From: Bradyrhizobium sp. LTSP849
Lineage (GTDB): Bacteria > Pseudomonadota > Alphaproteobacteria > Rhizobiales > Xanthobacteraceae
DNA: 64,000 nucleotides
Assembly: GCF_000938255.1 (NCBI RefSeq)
Contig: NZ_JYMR01000056.1
Location: 315,192 to 379,191, forward strand
Direction of reading: 5' to 3'
Part shown: in pieces, positions 1 through 7,572 of the stretch
Position numbering within the stretch: the stretch's first letter is position 1
Layout: every line of letters starts with the position of its first letter
Notes under the pieces: generated by a model
Database searches by the model: none
Told to the model about the DNA's origin: nothing
Seen by the model: the letters and a program-made list of their open reading frames with translations, nothing else
Position numbers and translations under genes: made by a program

Positions 1-520
1 AGAGGTCGAGGCCTCCGGCGGTGCCGTAAAGGACCAGATGGCCGGAGCCGGTGGTGTCGATGGCGAGCACGCTGCGTGGAAGCTTGTCGGCATTGGACAG
101 GCTGAGCGAAGGGTCGGACTTTTCGTTCAGCGATAGCGTTGCGCGAGAGACTTGCTGCGGGTCCAGCAGCGACACGGAGGGGCCGGCGGCGCCAACCCAC
201 GCCATCAGGCGAACCTTCTTGTTGGCGTCGAGGAGCGCGAGGCTGGGAAGGCCGTCGCGGTCAGCGCTGAATTGGGCGACGATGTCGCCTTTGGCGCTCT
301 GCACCGCGAAGCTTTCGGCGATGATCGATTTCGCGTTGATCGCTGTGGGTTTATCGAGATGCATGAAAATCGGGACGGCGGCCAGAACTGCGAGCCCCGG
401 AATCGTCCATTGAAGCCCTTTCAATTTTCGTTCCGCCCGCTCGAGGCGCGAGTTCAGCTGCTCGATCGTTGGTTGAGCCTGCTCGTGGGCTGGCGCTGTG
501 GGCGTTTGCGGGTTGGTCAT
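1..520 (-). CDS. Membrane-anchored hypothetical protein (3' end outside window)
   Basis: The reading frame on the minus strand is open from an ATG at 520 to the left edge, so the gene is partial (173 codons visible). The protein starts MTNPQTP, has a short coiled-coil-like segment (about residues 17-36, EQLNSRLERAERKLKG) and then one hydrophobic helix (about 38-52). The part after the helix has a repeated style, 'AKSIIAESFAVQSAKGDIVA...GLPSLALLDANKKVRLMAWV', which resembles the repetitive beta-strand surface proteins seen in many proteobacteria. I do not recognise a function. Codon use and the lack of stops favour this frame over the overlapping plus-strand frames. Confidence 0.65.
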   Translation of the reverse strand, partial: MTNPQTPTAPAHEQAQPTIEQLNSRLERAERKLKGLQWTIPGLAVLAAVPIFMHLDKPTAINAKSIIAESFAVQSAKGDIVAQFSADRDGLPSLALLDANKKVRLMAWVGAAGPSVSLLDPQQVSRATLSLNEKSDPSLSLSNADKLPRSVLAIDTTGSGHLVLYGTAGGLDL

Positions 521-834
521 GTGGTCACCCTAGGGGCATGAAAGGTTTGGACCTGCCCGTGAAGCGGACCGGCGCCCTCATGCGGCTCGCAGATTGCCAG
601 CAATTGGATGACCTTGACAGCCCGTTAGAGGTAGCTTTGCAGCGCGGTATACCGACTGAGCGGCGTAGATGGAGTGCGCTTCTGACCCCATTGCAGACAT
701 TTGGGGGACCACATTTTACGTCGAAGTTCTGACCGCTCAGAACATTTGACGAAGCGCCTCGCTATCAGGTCTCGCCCAGTATCGAGCCTACTGAAATTTG
801 CAACCAGTTAAGGAAGCGGTGGTAATCCAATCCA
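521..834. other. Intergenic region without a recognisable gene
   Basis: This 314 bp gap separates the divergent gene to the left from the small membrane protein to the right. I see no conserved coding frame, terminator or repeat in it. It presumably carries both promoters. Confidence 0.5.
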
Positions 835-1242
835 ATGCACTTAACCGTTGTATCGATTGTTAGCTTCTTTGGGGTGGTCGCGCCTCTGATCGCGTTCTTC
901 GTCATCGTAATCCGGGGGTGGCGAAAGTCGCAGACCGAAGAAGCGCAACGAGCGTCACTGGACAAGCTTAAGCAACTAAAGCTGCCAGACTTGACGCTCT
1001 TTCTCAAACGGCTTGCCGCTGGTGCGATCATCGCGGCGCTCACTATTGTCACACCGATCGGGCTGTTTGTGCTCATCCTATTTTTTCCTACCATTTCCTG
1101 TCATGGAGGAGGTTCGGGAGGAAATTGCGGCGAGGGTTATTTGGCTTCGATTCCACTAGCTTTGCTTACCATCCCACTCGACCTCGTGGCGGCGTTCTTC
1201 GTTTGCAAAATCCTAGCCAACGCTTTCTGGCCAAAACGATAG
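835..1242 (+). CDS. Small three-helix membrane protein, unknown
   Basis: The 135-residue protein has three clear hydrophobic segments (about residues 4-27, 58-86 and 106-128). A charged cytosolic-type stretch (RGWRKSQTEEAQRASLDKLKQLK) follows the first. A short Cys- and Gly-rich loop (SCHGGGSGGNCGEG) sits between helices 2 and 3. No family is recognised. It stands alone with no operon partner. Initiation at this ATG has no strong Shine-Dalgarno sequence, so the start is uncertain. Confidence 0.5.
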   Translation: MHLTVVSIVSFFGVVAPLIAFFVIVIRGWRKSQTEEAQRASLDKLKQLKLPDLTLFLKRLAAGAIIAALTIVTPIGLFVLILFFPTISCHGGGSGGNCGEGYLASIPLALLTIPLDLVAAFFVCKILANAFWPKR

Positions 1243-1456
1243 CCGGACCGTGTTTGAGCAACAGTGGACCGCCTCTTTCTCCGTCTGCTCCTGGGCTCTT
1301 AGCCGACGCCGCCTCCCGCGAACGAAATAGCGGCGTGGTCATCCCGACGAAACACGCCTGAAACCAGATCGTTTTGAACTCCGCCGGCCTTCCGCCCGAC
1401 CAAAGGATCGACATACGGCCTGGTCCTGGATCAGTCCTTGCTGAACGGATGTTTGC

Positions 1457-1717
1457 ATGACCCCCGCTCTCGATCTCGGCTATCGCCTCGTTGCGCTCGG
1501 GGCGTGCGTCTTTTGCGCCCGCAAGACCTGGTATGGCTATGTCGAGCGAAAGATCCTGTTCGTCAGCGATGATTGGTGGGACTGGTCGAGGTGGTCGCGG
1601 CAGGTGTATGACCGGGACACCATGCCGATCCGGTACTGGATGCAAATGGGCGGCTCGGCCTTCGGCTCGGTGCTGTGCCTCGTGGGTGCGATCGTCGGGT
1701 GGCAGCAGAACAGCTGA
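1457..1717 (+). CDS. Small two-helix membrane protein, unknown
   Basis: The 86-residue protein has a hydrophobic stretch near the N-terminus (about 6-24) and a second near the C-terminus (about 65-81). Between them is a Trp- and Asp-rich segment (SDDWWDWSRWSRQVYDRD) that looks like an amphipathic interfacial region. I know no family for it. The composition is protein-like, and the long antisense frame across the same bases is not. Confidence 0.45.
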   Translation: MTPALDLGYRLVALGACVFCARKTWYGYVERKILFVSDDWWDWSRWSRQVYDRDTMPIRYWMQMGGSAFGSVLCLVGAIVGWQQNS

Positions 1718-1832
1718 GCCTTCGTGGTCCTGTTTTTGTTTATGTGCACTTTTGTTCACGTCCTCCGGAACGATGATCTCCTGACCGCGTGTACCCCCTG
1801 CTGTCCCTGTGGCGGCGCAAGCGGGGTCACAA

Positions 1833-2231
1833 ATGGCAAACCAATTGCTGATCATGGTCGTCGAAGACGACCCGGATGTTCGAAACGTCGTCGAGGATTG
1901 CCTGAGCGAGGGAGGTTTTGAAACCGTCATCGCTTCGTCCGGCGAGAGCGCCATCGAGCTGCTTGATGCAGCCGAAGGCAAATACCGGGCGCTTGTCACG
2001 GACATCAATATGCGTTCCGGAAAGGTCGACGGGTGGCAGGTCGCGCGACACGCCAGAGAAATCGACCCCAATTTTCCCATCGTCTACATGAGCGGAAGGG
2101 ACGTCGACGAGTGGGCGTCACAGGGCGTCCCCAACAGCATCATGCTGGCGAAACCATTCGCGCCCGCGCAGCTTGTTACCGCCGTTTCCAACCTCTTGAA
2201 CGCCGCGCCGCCGGCCTCCCCGGCGGGGTGA
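1833..2231 (+). CDS. Single-domain response regulator (CheY-like receiver)
   Basis: This is a stand-alone receiver domain of 132 residues. The acidic pocket is VVEDDPD (Asp12, Asp13), the likely phospho-acceptor is Asp57 in LVTDINM, the switch Ser is in VYMSGRD, and the conserved Lys is in LAKPF. No output domain follows, so it probably acts by protein contact or as a phosphate sink. The ATG at 1833 follows a G-rich stretch and starts right at the first beta strand. A GTG at 1809 would add eight residues and is less likely. The HWE kinase at 2976-3797 and a second receiver at 2523-2909 are likely partners. Confidence 0.85.
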   Translation: MANQLLIMVVEDDPDVRNVVEDCLSEGGFETVIASSGESAIELLDAAEGKYRALVTDINMRSGKVDGWQVARHAREIDPNFPIVYMSGRDVDEWASQGVPNSIMLAKPFAPAQLVTAVSNLLNAAPPASPAG

Positions 2232-2522
2232 AGGCCCCCCATTCGCAGAGCGCTCGGCCCGGAGCGGACGTCTTCGAGTTGGCAAGCCGAGGTCGGCTGG
2301 TGACCCATCTCGGACATTGGCAGCCTTACTCCCGTCGCTCAGCCCTGCTGATCTGACGGCGTCAAGCGCGGGCTGTCATTCGACTATTGTTAAGGCAATT
2401 GGGATCAAAAGGGCCGTAAGATGCTTATCCCGCTGTTGCCAGTCGTTCTGAGCTACCCTTTCTGAGCCAGCCGGTTTGAGCAAGGCTGATTTCCTCCACC
2501 TAACCTTTGAAAGCGGCCCGTC

Positions 2523-2909
2523 ATGATGGCCCTTGATCATTCGCCTGTTCCCGCGGTCGTTCTCGTCGTCGAGGACGACATGCTGCTTCGCATGCGCGCG
2601 GTCGATATGGTGGAAGACGCCGGTTACATCTCGGTCGAGGCGGTCGATGCCGACCAGGCTGTCACAATCCTGGAATCCAGATCCGACATCGTGTTGCTGT
2701 TCACCGACATCCAGATGCCCGGCAGCATGGACGGCCTCGGACTTGCGCACTCCGTGCATGCGCGCTGGCCGCCGATCAAGATCATCCTGGTGTCCGGCCA
2801 GTTGAAGCTGGCTAGCATCGATATTCCCGCCAACAGCCGCTTTTTTGGCAAGCCGCTGGAGGCAAAGGTCATGATAGCCCAGATCCAGAGCATGATCGGC
2901 CACGCCTGA
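2523..2909 (+). CDS. Single-domain response regulator (CheY-like receiver)
   Basis: The 128-residue receiver domain carries the acidic pair in VVEDDML, phospho-acceptor Asp62 in LFTDIQMPG, a conserved Ser in ILVSGQ and the Lys in FFGKPL. The spacing between DxxMPG and KP is normal for the family. It has no DNA-binding output domain. It lies 66 bp before an HWE-family kinase gene, the usual arrangement for a kinase with a private single-domain regulator. Two adjacent ATGs (2523, 2526) could serve as the start. Confidence 0.88.
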   Translation: MMALDHSPVPAVVLVVEDDMLLRMRAVDMVEDAGYISVEAVDADQAVTILESRSDIVLLFTDIQMPGSMDGLGLAHSVHARWPPIKIILVSGQLKLASIDIPANSRFFGKPLEAKVMIAQIQSMIGHA

Positions 2910-2975
2910 CGCCGACGTTATCAGGCGAAAACGGCGATAATCACCCTCTCGTGCAGCCATCTCGTCTTAATTGAT

Positions 2976-3797
2976 ATGAGCGGAACCCAACGTATGGTGC
3001 TACCGTCAGGAATGTTTGAGATCGATCATCAGCGAAACCAGCACCAATTGAGTGCGGGAGAAGCCCCTCCGCAGGAATTTCTGGCGGCGGAGAACGTCAG
3101 CCTTCGGCTGCTATTGGCGCAGGCTGAAATCAACGCCCAGGAGCTGCTCGATCAGGCCGGCATCGACGCCCGCGAGCGCGAGGCGGCCGACAAGCTGCAG
3201 AAGCTTATCCTTGAAGAGCTGCACCACCGCATCAAGAATACGCTGGCGACCGTCAGTGCCATTGCCTCCCAAAGCTTGCGCAACGTGGCGGGCGCCGAAC
3301 ATGCGCAGCACGCGATCGAAGGCCGGCTGCTGGCGCTGGGGCGGGCTCACGACCTCTTGTTGCAGGCACGTTGGACCAGCGCCGATCTAGAAAAGATCGT
3401 GCGCGGCGCGACCGAAGCCTTCGATAATCCCGATGTGCCGAAATTCGCGATTGCGGGACCTGACGTCCGGATGACGTCAGGAGCCGTGATCGCGATTGCG
3501 ATGACCCTCAACGAACTCTGCACCAACACCACGAAATTTGGGGCATTGTCGGTGCCCGCCGGCCGCATCGACATCGCCTGGACGCTCGATCCCGGGACGC
3601 AGCGCCTGCATCTGAAATGGACCGAGAAGAACGGCCCCGCGGTTCGGGCTCCGGATAAGCGCAGTTTCGGAACGCGGCTGATCGAGACGCTCGGCAATCA
3701 ACTCAAGGGCGACGTGCAGTTGACGTACGAGCCCAGCGGCTTCGTGTACGCGCTCGATGTGCCACTGGCATCCTTAACATCGATAGCGAGTAAATAG
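2976..3797 (+). CDS. HWE-family sensor histidine kinase
   Basis: The protein (273 residues) has an N-terminal coiled coil (about 35-80) and then the HWE dimerisation and phospho-acceptor motif ELHHRIKNTLATV, with His84 as the likely phosphorylated residue. The N box is LNELCTNTTKFGAL. The W-x-E signature that names the family is LKWTEKNGP, and the G-box-like FGTRLIETL follows. There is no transmembrane helix and no recognisable PAS domain, so it is probably cytosolic and senses through the N-terminal helix or a partner. In alphaproteobacteria such kinases often feed the general stress response or single-domain receivers, and two receivers lie just upstream. Confidence 0.88.
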   Translation: MSGTQRMVLPSGMFEIDHQRNQHQLSAGEAPPQEFLAAENVSLRLLLAQAEINAQELLDQAGIDAREREAADKLQKLILEELHHRIKNTLATVSAIASQSLRNVAGAEHAQHAIEGRLLALGRAHDLLLQARWTSADLEKIVRGATEAFDNPDVPKFAIAGPDVRMTSGAVIAIAMTLNELCTNTTKFGALSVPAGRIDIAWTLDPGTQRLHLKWTEKNGPAVRAPDKRSFGTRLIETLGNQLKGDVQLTYEPSGFVYALDVPLASLTSIASK

Positions 3798-4074
3798 CCT
3801 AACGCAGGGTCTCCATATAGACGGATGATCGGACGTGGGCGGCTGATCGGCCATGTCGCCTTCTGGCCCGTAGGCGAAGATGGAGGCGGCGTTCAGCACG
3901 AGCATAGTCGGGCCCAGACCGGACATCGCGCACACGCGGACAAACCGACGCTCGTGACCCACAACAGACTTGGTCGATTTGTCCGATTTGAACGAAGCTC
4001 TTAATATTGCCGAAGGGCCGCAGGCGATAGTGGTGGACGACAGCAGCATCATCGGAACCCAACGCAAGATTGCC

Positions 4075-4773
4075 ATGATACGTGTCGCCCTAACCGCGAC
4101 GGCAGCACTCTTCTCGTGCGCAACAGCCTTAGCTGATCCACCGACATTTTCCTTGTCAGATCGTCCATCGCAAGACGGTCGATGCATCGGCGATAAGGGC
4201 GTCGGTGATCTGGATCGGTCGGAACGGGCATGTTTAGAACAGGTCGGCGACCTCGGCCGCCGCGTAGGACCGGGGCTGCAATTGAAATTCCGCAACGGGC
4301 TGGCGCGGGTCTACCTCAATGAAGACGCCAAATGTCAGACCCCCAAAGCAGAGGGCTGCGTCAAATATCGACTGACCGGATATTTTCCCAAGCATGATCT
4401 GTTGCTGATCGAAGTAGGCTATTGGGAGGGTGGGAGTTGGCTTCTGGTGCACGTCGATAGCGGCAAGACATCGGAGATCGTTGCGCCCCCGCACTATTCA
4501 CCGGGCAAGCTTTGGCTCGTCTCCGTCGCTTCGGGCGTCGGGCCTTCGGGACCGCCTGACGGAATTGATATTGTCCTGGCCACGTCCGATCCCTCTCTCA
4601 AGGAATGGCACTACAGGAGCCCGGATGATGATCAATGGCTTTATGAGTTTGCAGGCTGGGAGGGCGATGATCATGTCGAGCTGGTGGCGACATCAACTGA
4701 GACACCAACGAAGCGCGTAACCGCTTTCGTCGAGCGCCGGAACGGCGATTGGCATCTTGCAGGGCCAAAATAG
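4075..4773 (+). CDS. Secreted hypothetical protein
   Basis: Translation from the ATG at 4075 gives a 232-residue protein whose first 20 residues (MIRVALTATAALFSCATALA) form a typical Sec signal peptide. Upstream in-frame codons would add 35 residues ahead of the signal, so the shorter start is preferred. The mature protein has Cys residues that could pair (CIGDKGVG, CLEQVG, CQTPKAEGC) and many aromatic beta-type segments (WEGGSWLLVHVDSGK, WHYRSPDDDQWLYEFAGW). No family is recognised; a periplasmic location is inferred from the signal alone. Confidence 0.65.
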   Translation: MIRVALTATAALFSCATALADPPTFSLSDRPSQDGRCIGDKGVGDLDRSERACLEQVGDLGRRVGPGLQLKFRNGLARVYLNEDAKCQTPKAEGCVKYRLTGYFPKHDLLLIEVGYWEGGSWLLVHVDSGKTSEIVAPPHYSPGKLWLVSVASGVGPSGPPDGIDIVLATSDPSLKEWHYRSPDDDQWLYEFAGWEGDDHVELVATSTETPTKRVTAFVERRNGDWHLAGPK

Positions 4774-4813
4774 ACACCTACCACCGCAATCGCGTGGGAA
4801 GGAATAAAAAGTC

Positions 4814-5095
4814 ATGACCGATACCGAGAAGAAGCTCTTGATAGCGCTCGTCGCCATGGTTCACCAACATCTGCACGAGCATGGCGATGAAGTTGACAAT
4901 CTCGCGGAGTCCGCCGGAGAGCGGGCAATCCAAGTACTTGCGGACTTTGGACTGATGGAAATAGTGAATACCCGCTTTGGGCGGTGGACAGAAGCGGGCA
5001 AAAATTTCTCTGAAGAAATCGGGTATGTGAGTCGCGCGCCAGCCGACTATCCGGGCTCGGTCAGATTGGTTGGAAGGTCCGATCCAGATGACTGA
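4814..5095 (+). CDS. Small soluble hypothetical protein
   Basis: The 93-residue protein follows a good ribosome binding site (AAGGA about 10 bases before the ATG). It is acidic and helical at the N-terminus (MTDTEKKLLIALVAMVHQHLHEHGDE) with a C-terminal part that may form a small winged or beta hairpin (LADFGLMEIVNTRFGRWTEAGKNF). The pattern 'ADFGLME...GRWTEAGK' is reminiscent of a winged-helix wing, but I cannot name a family. It begins 40 bp after the secreted protein gene and may be co-transcribed with it. Confidence 0.6.
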   Translation: MTDTEKKLLIALVAMVHQHLHEHGDEVDNLAESAGERAIQVLADFGLMEIVNTRFGRWTEAGKNFSEEIGYVSRAPADYPGSVRLVGRSDPDD

Positions 5096-5200
5096 CCTGC
5101 CATGTCCGCCTCTGGCCCTTAGCGGACGAGCGGGTAAACTGACCCAGCGTCCGCTTGTGAGTGCAGACCGGATGTCTTGAAGGGTGTGCGGTGGGCCAAA

Positions 5201-5295
5201 GTTTGACTCGTCGGGCAAAACACTGGCAGAATGCCATCATCGAAAGAGTTTGGTTCAGCCCGCACGGAGCAATCCGCCGCGGGCTTTTTGTTTCC
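5201..5295 (+). repeat. ~95 bp terminator-bearing repeat, copy 1
   Basis: The copy starts with GTTTGACTCGTCGGGCAA and contains TGGCAGAATGCCA, a small inverted repeat. It ends in a GC-rich hairpin (AGCCCGC...GCGGGCT) followed by five T residues, which is an intrinsic terminator in the plus direction. Copies 2 and 3 lie at 5950 and 6069. The constant 5' part, variable middle and terminator end would suit a small RNA gene or a dispersed intergenic element. Confidence 0.75.
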
Positions 5296-5352
5296 GAAGA
5301 CGCAATTGCGTATCTGGAAGGGATTTGGAAATGGCCAGGTTGAAGAGGGGAG

Positions 5353-5721
5353 ATGCAGTTTTATCAGCCAGTCGCTGAGGAACCCAATAGTGAACGTTTC
5401 AGGGCTCCAACGCTCGTGGCCGTTCAGGACTTGGCGAGGAGTAGGACCGAGAGCGCAATCAACGTGCTTTCCGCAATCATGTTGAGAGAGACCGCGAATG
5501 CGTTTGCGCGGGTGGCCGCCGCAAACGCCATTCTCGACCGGGGTTGGGGCAGGCCGGTGCAGCCGTTGGCTACCGATCATGGCCCAATGGAATTGCTGCA
5601 TCGGATCGAGCGAGTGATCGTGCACCCGGATAATCCATCGCCGGCCGTCAATCACATTGAGAGATCCGATCTCTCGCAGGTCTCACAATCGGTCTCATCG
5701 CAAGAAGGGGAATTGCGATGA
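5353..5721 (+). CDS. Small phage-type protein, paralogue of the 6480 gene
   Basis: The 122-residue protein follows a good ribosome binding site (GGGGAG before the ATG). Its core, 'VQDLARSRTESAINVLSAIM...AAANAILDRGWGRPVQP...LLHRIERVIVHP', matches the gene at 6480-6818 (IRSLARSHTKTAVNVLVGIM...ILDRGWG, IHRIERIIVHP). The second copy sits directly before a terminase large-subunit start, so these are probably small terminase-associated proteins. That role is inferred from position only. The C-terminus differs between the two copies. Confidence 0.6.
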   Translation: MQFYQPVAEEPNSERFRAPTLVAVQDLARSRTESAINVLSAIMLRETANAFARVAAANAILDRGWGRPVQPLATDHGPMELLHRIERVIVHPDNPSPAVNHIERSDLSQVSQSVSSQEGELR

Positions 5722-5949
5722 GTGTTAGAGCGCGAGCAACCGTCGCTGTGTCTGCGACCACATCGCCGGCAGACCAGAGCCTCAGTCGACCGGCTGGCCT
5801 CAATGGATGCGCGAGGCACTTGCATATGAACCTGAGACGAAGAAGGCGCAGACGGTCACCAGAGTTGGCGAGCCAACTCGTGTCGATCTCGCCAACATTC
5901 GAATTCTAAGCCGCGCCGCTGACGTCCATCCTTCAGCCACGCCGACGTC

Positions 5950-6045
5950 GTTTGACTCGTCGGGCAAAACACTGGCAGAGTGGCATCATCGAGATGAGTT
6001 TGCTTCAGCCCGCGCGGCATAATCCGCGGCGGGCTTTTTCATGTC
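5950..6045 (+). repeat. ~95 bp terminator-bearing repeat, copy 2
   Basis: It is nearly identical to copy 1 over its first 30 bases, with TGGCAGAGTGGCA in place of the small palindrome. It ends in the hairpin GCCCGCGCGG...CCGCGGCGGGC followed by a T run. It lies only 119 bp from copy 3, with the same orientation. Confidence 0.75.
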
Positions 6046-6068
6046 GAACTCAGATCGTGCATAACAAG

Positions 6069-6165
6069 GTTTGACTCGTCGGGCAAAACACCGGCAGAAT
6101 GACATCATCGAGACGAGTTTGGTTCACCCGCGCGGGACGCAATTCCGCCGCGGGTTTTTTCGTCT
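6069..6165 (+). repeat. ~95 bp terminator-bearing repeat, copy 3
   Basis: It shares the same first 23 bases as copies 1 and 2 except for one change (ACACC for ACACT). It ends in ACCCGCG...CCGCGGGT plus six T residues. The stem sequence differs from copies 1 and 2 by paired changes that keep it base-paired, which supports a role for the hairpin as RNA. Confidence 0.75.
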
Positions 6166-6411
6166 CGATTTTCGGAATCGGACGGCGGCCACGCATTATG
6201 GCAACGCACTCACAGATAGACTTCATGGAGCGCCGAATGGCGCGCCGCCGTCCGAACCAGCTTATTGGCCGAGCACGCGCGAACGTGCCGGCCCGCGGCG
6301 CGAGTCCCTCGCTCCGCCGCCGCGGTCCCCGGACACGGGGATAGGGTTCGCGCCCGAAACGATCACGCCTCGTCGCGCGATCTGCCGCACACTTGCTTTC
6401 ATGGAGAGAAA

Positions 6412-6483
6412 ATGACGGCGTACCTGATATCGCTCGCGACTGCGGGCTTGATCGCGATTGCCTTGTGGGAGACTTTTGCTTGA
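6412..6483 (+). CDS. 23-residue phage membrane peptide
   Basis: The short frame encodes MTAYLISLATAGLIAIALWE plus three residues, a single hydrophobic helix. GGAGAG lies just before the ATG. The stop codon overlaps the TTG start of the next gene (TTGA), suggesting translational coupling. Tiny one-helix peptides of this kind are common in phage late operons, but no function is known to me. Confidence 0.5.
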   Translation: MTAYLISLATAGLIAIALWETFA

Positions 6484-6818
6484 GTGACGATCTCGAATGC
6501 GATCATGAGAGCGTTCCGGTCCGCCGGCCTGTCGCCAGGAAAGCGTCAAAGGCGCGAACGCTGACCGAAATCCGATCGCTCGCGCGTAGCCACACCAAGA
6601 CAGCCGTCAACGTTCTCGTCGGGATCATGCGCAGCGACGATTCAACACCGGCCGCTCGCGTCTCGGCCGCCAATGCGATCCTCGATCGCGGCTGGGGCAA
6701 GGCGGCGCAGCCGTTGGAGAACGGCGAGGACGGAGTCCTGCAACTGATCCACCGGATCGAGCGGATCATCGTGCATCCCGAACATTTTGATGGCGAGGAC
6801 GCCGGCGCCATCGCTTGA
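6480..6818 (+). CDS. Small phage-type protein upstream of terminase
   Basis: The proposed TTG start at 6480 overlaps the stop of the preceding peptide gene and gives 112 residues. The conserved core is 'IRSLARSHTKTAVNVLVGIM...RVSAANAILDRGWGKAAQP...LIHRIERIIVHPE', shared with the gene at 5353-5721. It ends 15 bp before the terminase start, the place where a small terminase subunit or terminase-associated protein is expected. Length and a helical N-terminal half would fit, but I see no clear HTH. An alternative ATG is not available in frame near the start. Confidence 0.55.
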   Translation: MSDDLECDHESVPVRRPVARKASKARTLTEIRSLARSHTKTAVNVLVGIMRSDDSTPAARVSAANAILDRGWGKAAQPLENGEDGVLQLIHRIERIIVHPEHFDGEDAGAIA

Positions 6819-6833
6819 GGAGAGGCGCTCGCG

Positions 6834-7070
6834 ATGTCCATCCTGAAAATTCCGACGGCCAAGATCTTCGCGCCGTTGCTCAAGCCTGCGCGCTACAAGG
6901 GCGTCTACGGTGGCCGCGGCTCGGGCAAGCTCTTGGTCTGGGACAAGGTCCTTGGCTTTGGCTCCACGGATGCCCTGGCGGGATTTGCTGCGACCACGGC
7001 CAATCTCGTGATCTCCTTCTATTTCGCCAAACGCGGCTTTGAGAACGTTGCAAGGATCATCAAGCGGTGA
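6834..7070 (+). pseudogene. Terminase large-subunit start fused to holin-like end
   Basis: The first 32 residues, ending KGVYGGRGSGK, match the N-terminus and Walker A motif of phage terminase large subunits. The next residue should be Ser or Thr but is Leu, and the sequence changes at once to 'GFGSTDALAGFAATTANLVI' and 'AKRGFENVARIIKR', a hydrophobic helix and basic tail like a small phage holin-type protein. A deletion has therefore joined two genes in frame near base 6930. The product lacks Walker B, the nuclease domain and most of the ATPase, so it cannot package DNA. GGAGAGG precedes the ATG. Confidence 0.65.
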
Positions 7071-7353
7071 AGATTTAGGACGACGAGATCCGGGCGATCG
7101 TCGCCGAGACGCTGGCCGAGCAGCACAGGCTCCAGCAGGAGAGTATCGATACCATCGTATTGAAGGCGGTGGCATCGGTGCTGGCATCCTTTGGCATTGA
7201 GGATGAAGACCGGAAAGATGGCGCAGCATTGTTTCAGATACGACGGACAATCCGGTGTCGGGCAATAATTTCATCAAGGCCGGCTATCGGCTCTATGAAC
7301 CCGATGTGCCCTGGGCCTGGTCGAACACGCTCTATTGGAGAAAGTGGCTGTGA
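7067..7353 (+). pseudogene. Two broken phage gene fragments
   Basis: A GTG at 7067 overlaps the previous stop (GTGA), and three codons later a TAG interrupts a good helical frame (DDEIRAIVAETLAEQH... to ASFGIEDEDRKD, about 7079-7220). A different frame from 7246 to 7353 encodes DNPVSGNNFIKAGYRLYEPD and ends NTLYWRKWL plus stop. The second piece reads like the C-terminus of another phage protein. The nonsense codon and the frame change mark this as decayed. Confidence 0.5.
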
Positions 7354-7426
7354 CGGGCGCATAATTGTCCGGTTTCCCGGGACGCGGAACGCCACTTCTG
7401 CAGTGAATAGTTTGCTCGATCGGATT

Positions 7427-7460
7427 GGCCCGGCGGCTTGATAGCTGCCGGGCCCTTTTT
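7427..7460 (+). terminator. Intrinsic terminator at right end of prophage remnant
   Basis: GGCCCGGC (7427-7434) pairs perfectly with GCCGGGCC (7447-7454); three more inner pairs form if a G-U pair is allowed. A run of five T residues follows. Confidence 0.8.
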
Positions 7461-7476
7461 GCGTTTTGAGAGAGAG

Positions 7477-7572
7477 TTGGATCAGGTACTTGCGCAGCTG
7501 GCGTCGCCGGGCTTTAAGTTTGCGATGCAGGAAATTCGGCGACTACAAGCCGATGTAAGGGAGCGCCAATGA
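7477..7572 (+). CDS. Possible 31-residue leader ORF overlapping CoA-transferase start
   Basis: From a TTG at 7477, preceded by GAGAGAG, the frame encodes MDQVLAQLASPGFKFAMQEI and a charged helix. It stops at a TGA inside the ATGATG start of the next gene (ATGA overlap). The residue pattern is that of a real amphipathic helix. It may be a coupled leader peptide or the last piece of a decayed gene. The rare start codon and short length keep confidence low. Confidence 0.3.
   Translation: MDQVLAQLASPGFKFAMQEIRRLQADVRERQ

Larger units (their letters stand above)
5722..6411. other. Prophage spacer with repeats, no clear gene
   Basis: Two of the three terminator-bearing repeats lie here (5950 and 6069). 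One basic frame (ATG at 6198, ends 6344, 48 codons, Arg-rich) lacks a ribosome binding site and is not supported as a gene. Confidence 0.5.
5201..7460. mobile_element. Decayed prophage remnant
   Basis: This segment holds two paralogous small phage-type genes, a small membrane peptide gene, a terminase large-subunit start fused to a holin-like end, and further broken frames. Three copies of a ~95 bp terminator-bearing repeat lie in its left half. Nothing resembling head, tail or integrase genes is left. Large internal deletion is the simplest reading. Boundaries are approximate: the left edge is set at the first repeat copy and the right edge at the terminator before the CoA-transferase gene. 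Confidence 0.6.

Noticed and set aside
1166..2080. Long minus-strand frame opposite the small membrane protein and first receiver gene
   Set aside because: Its translation is rich in Ser, Pro, Arg and Ala with no domain, while the opposite strand carries a clear receiver domain.
5201..5226. TTGACT in the repeat head as a -35 promoter element
   Set aside because: No matching -10 element is found at normal spacing in any of the three copies.
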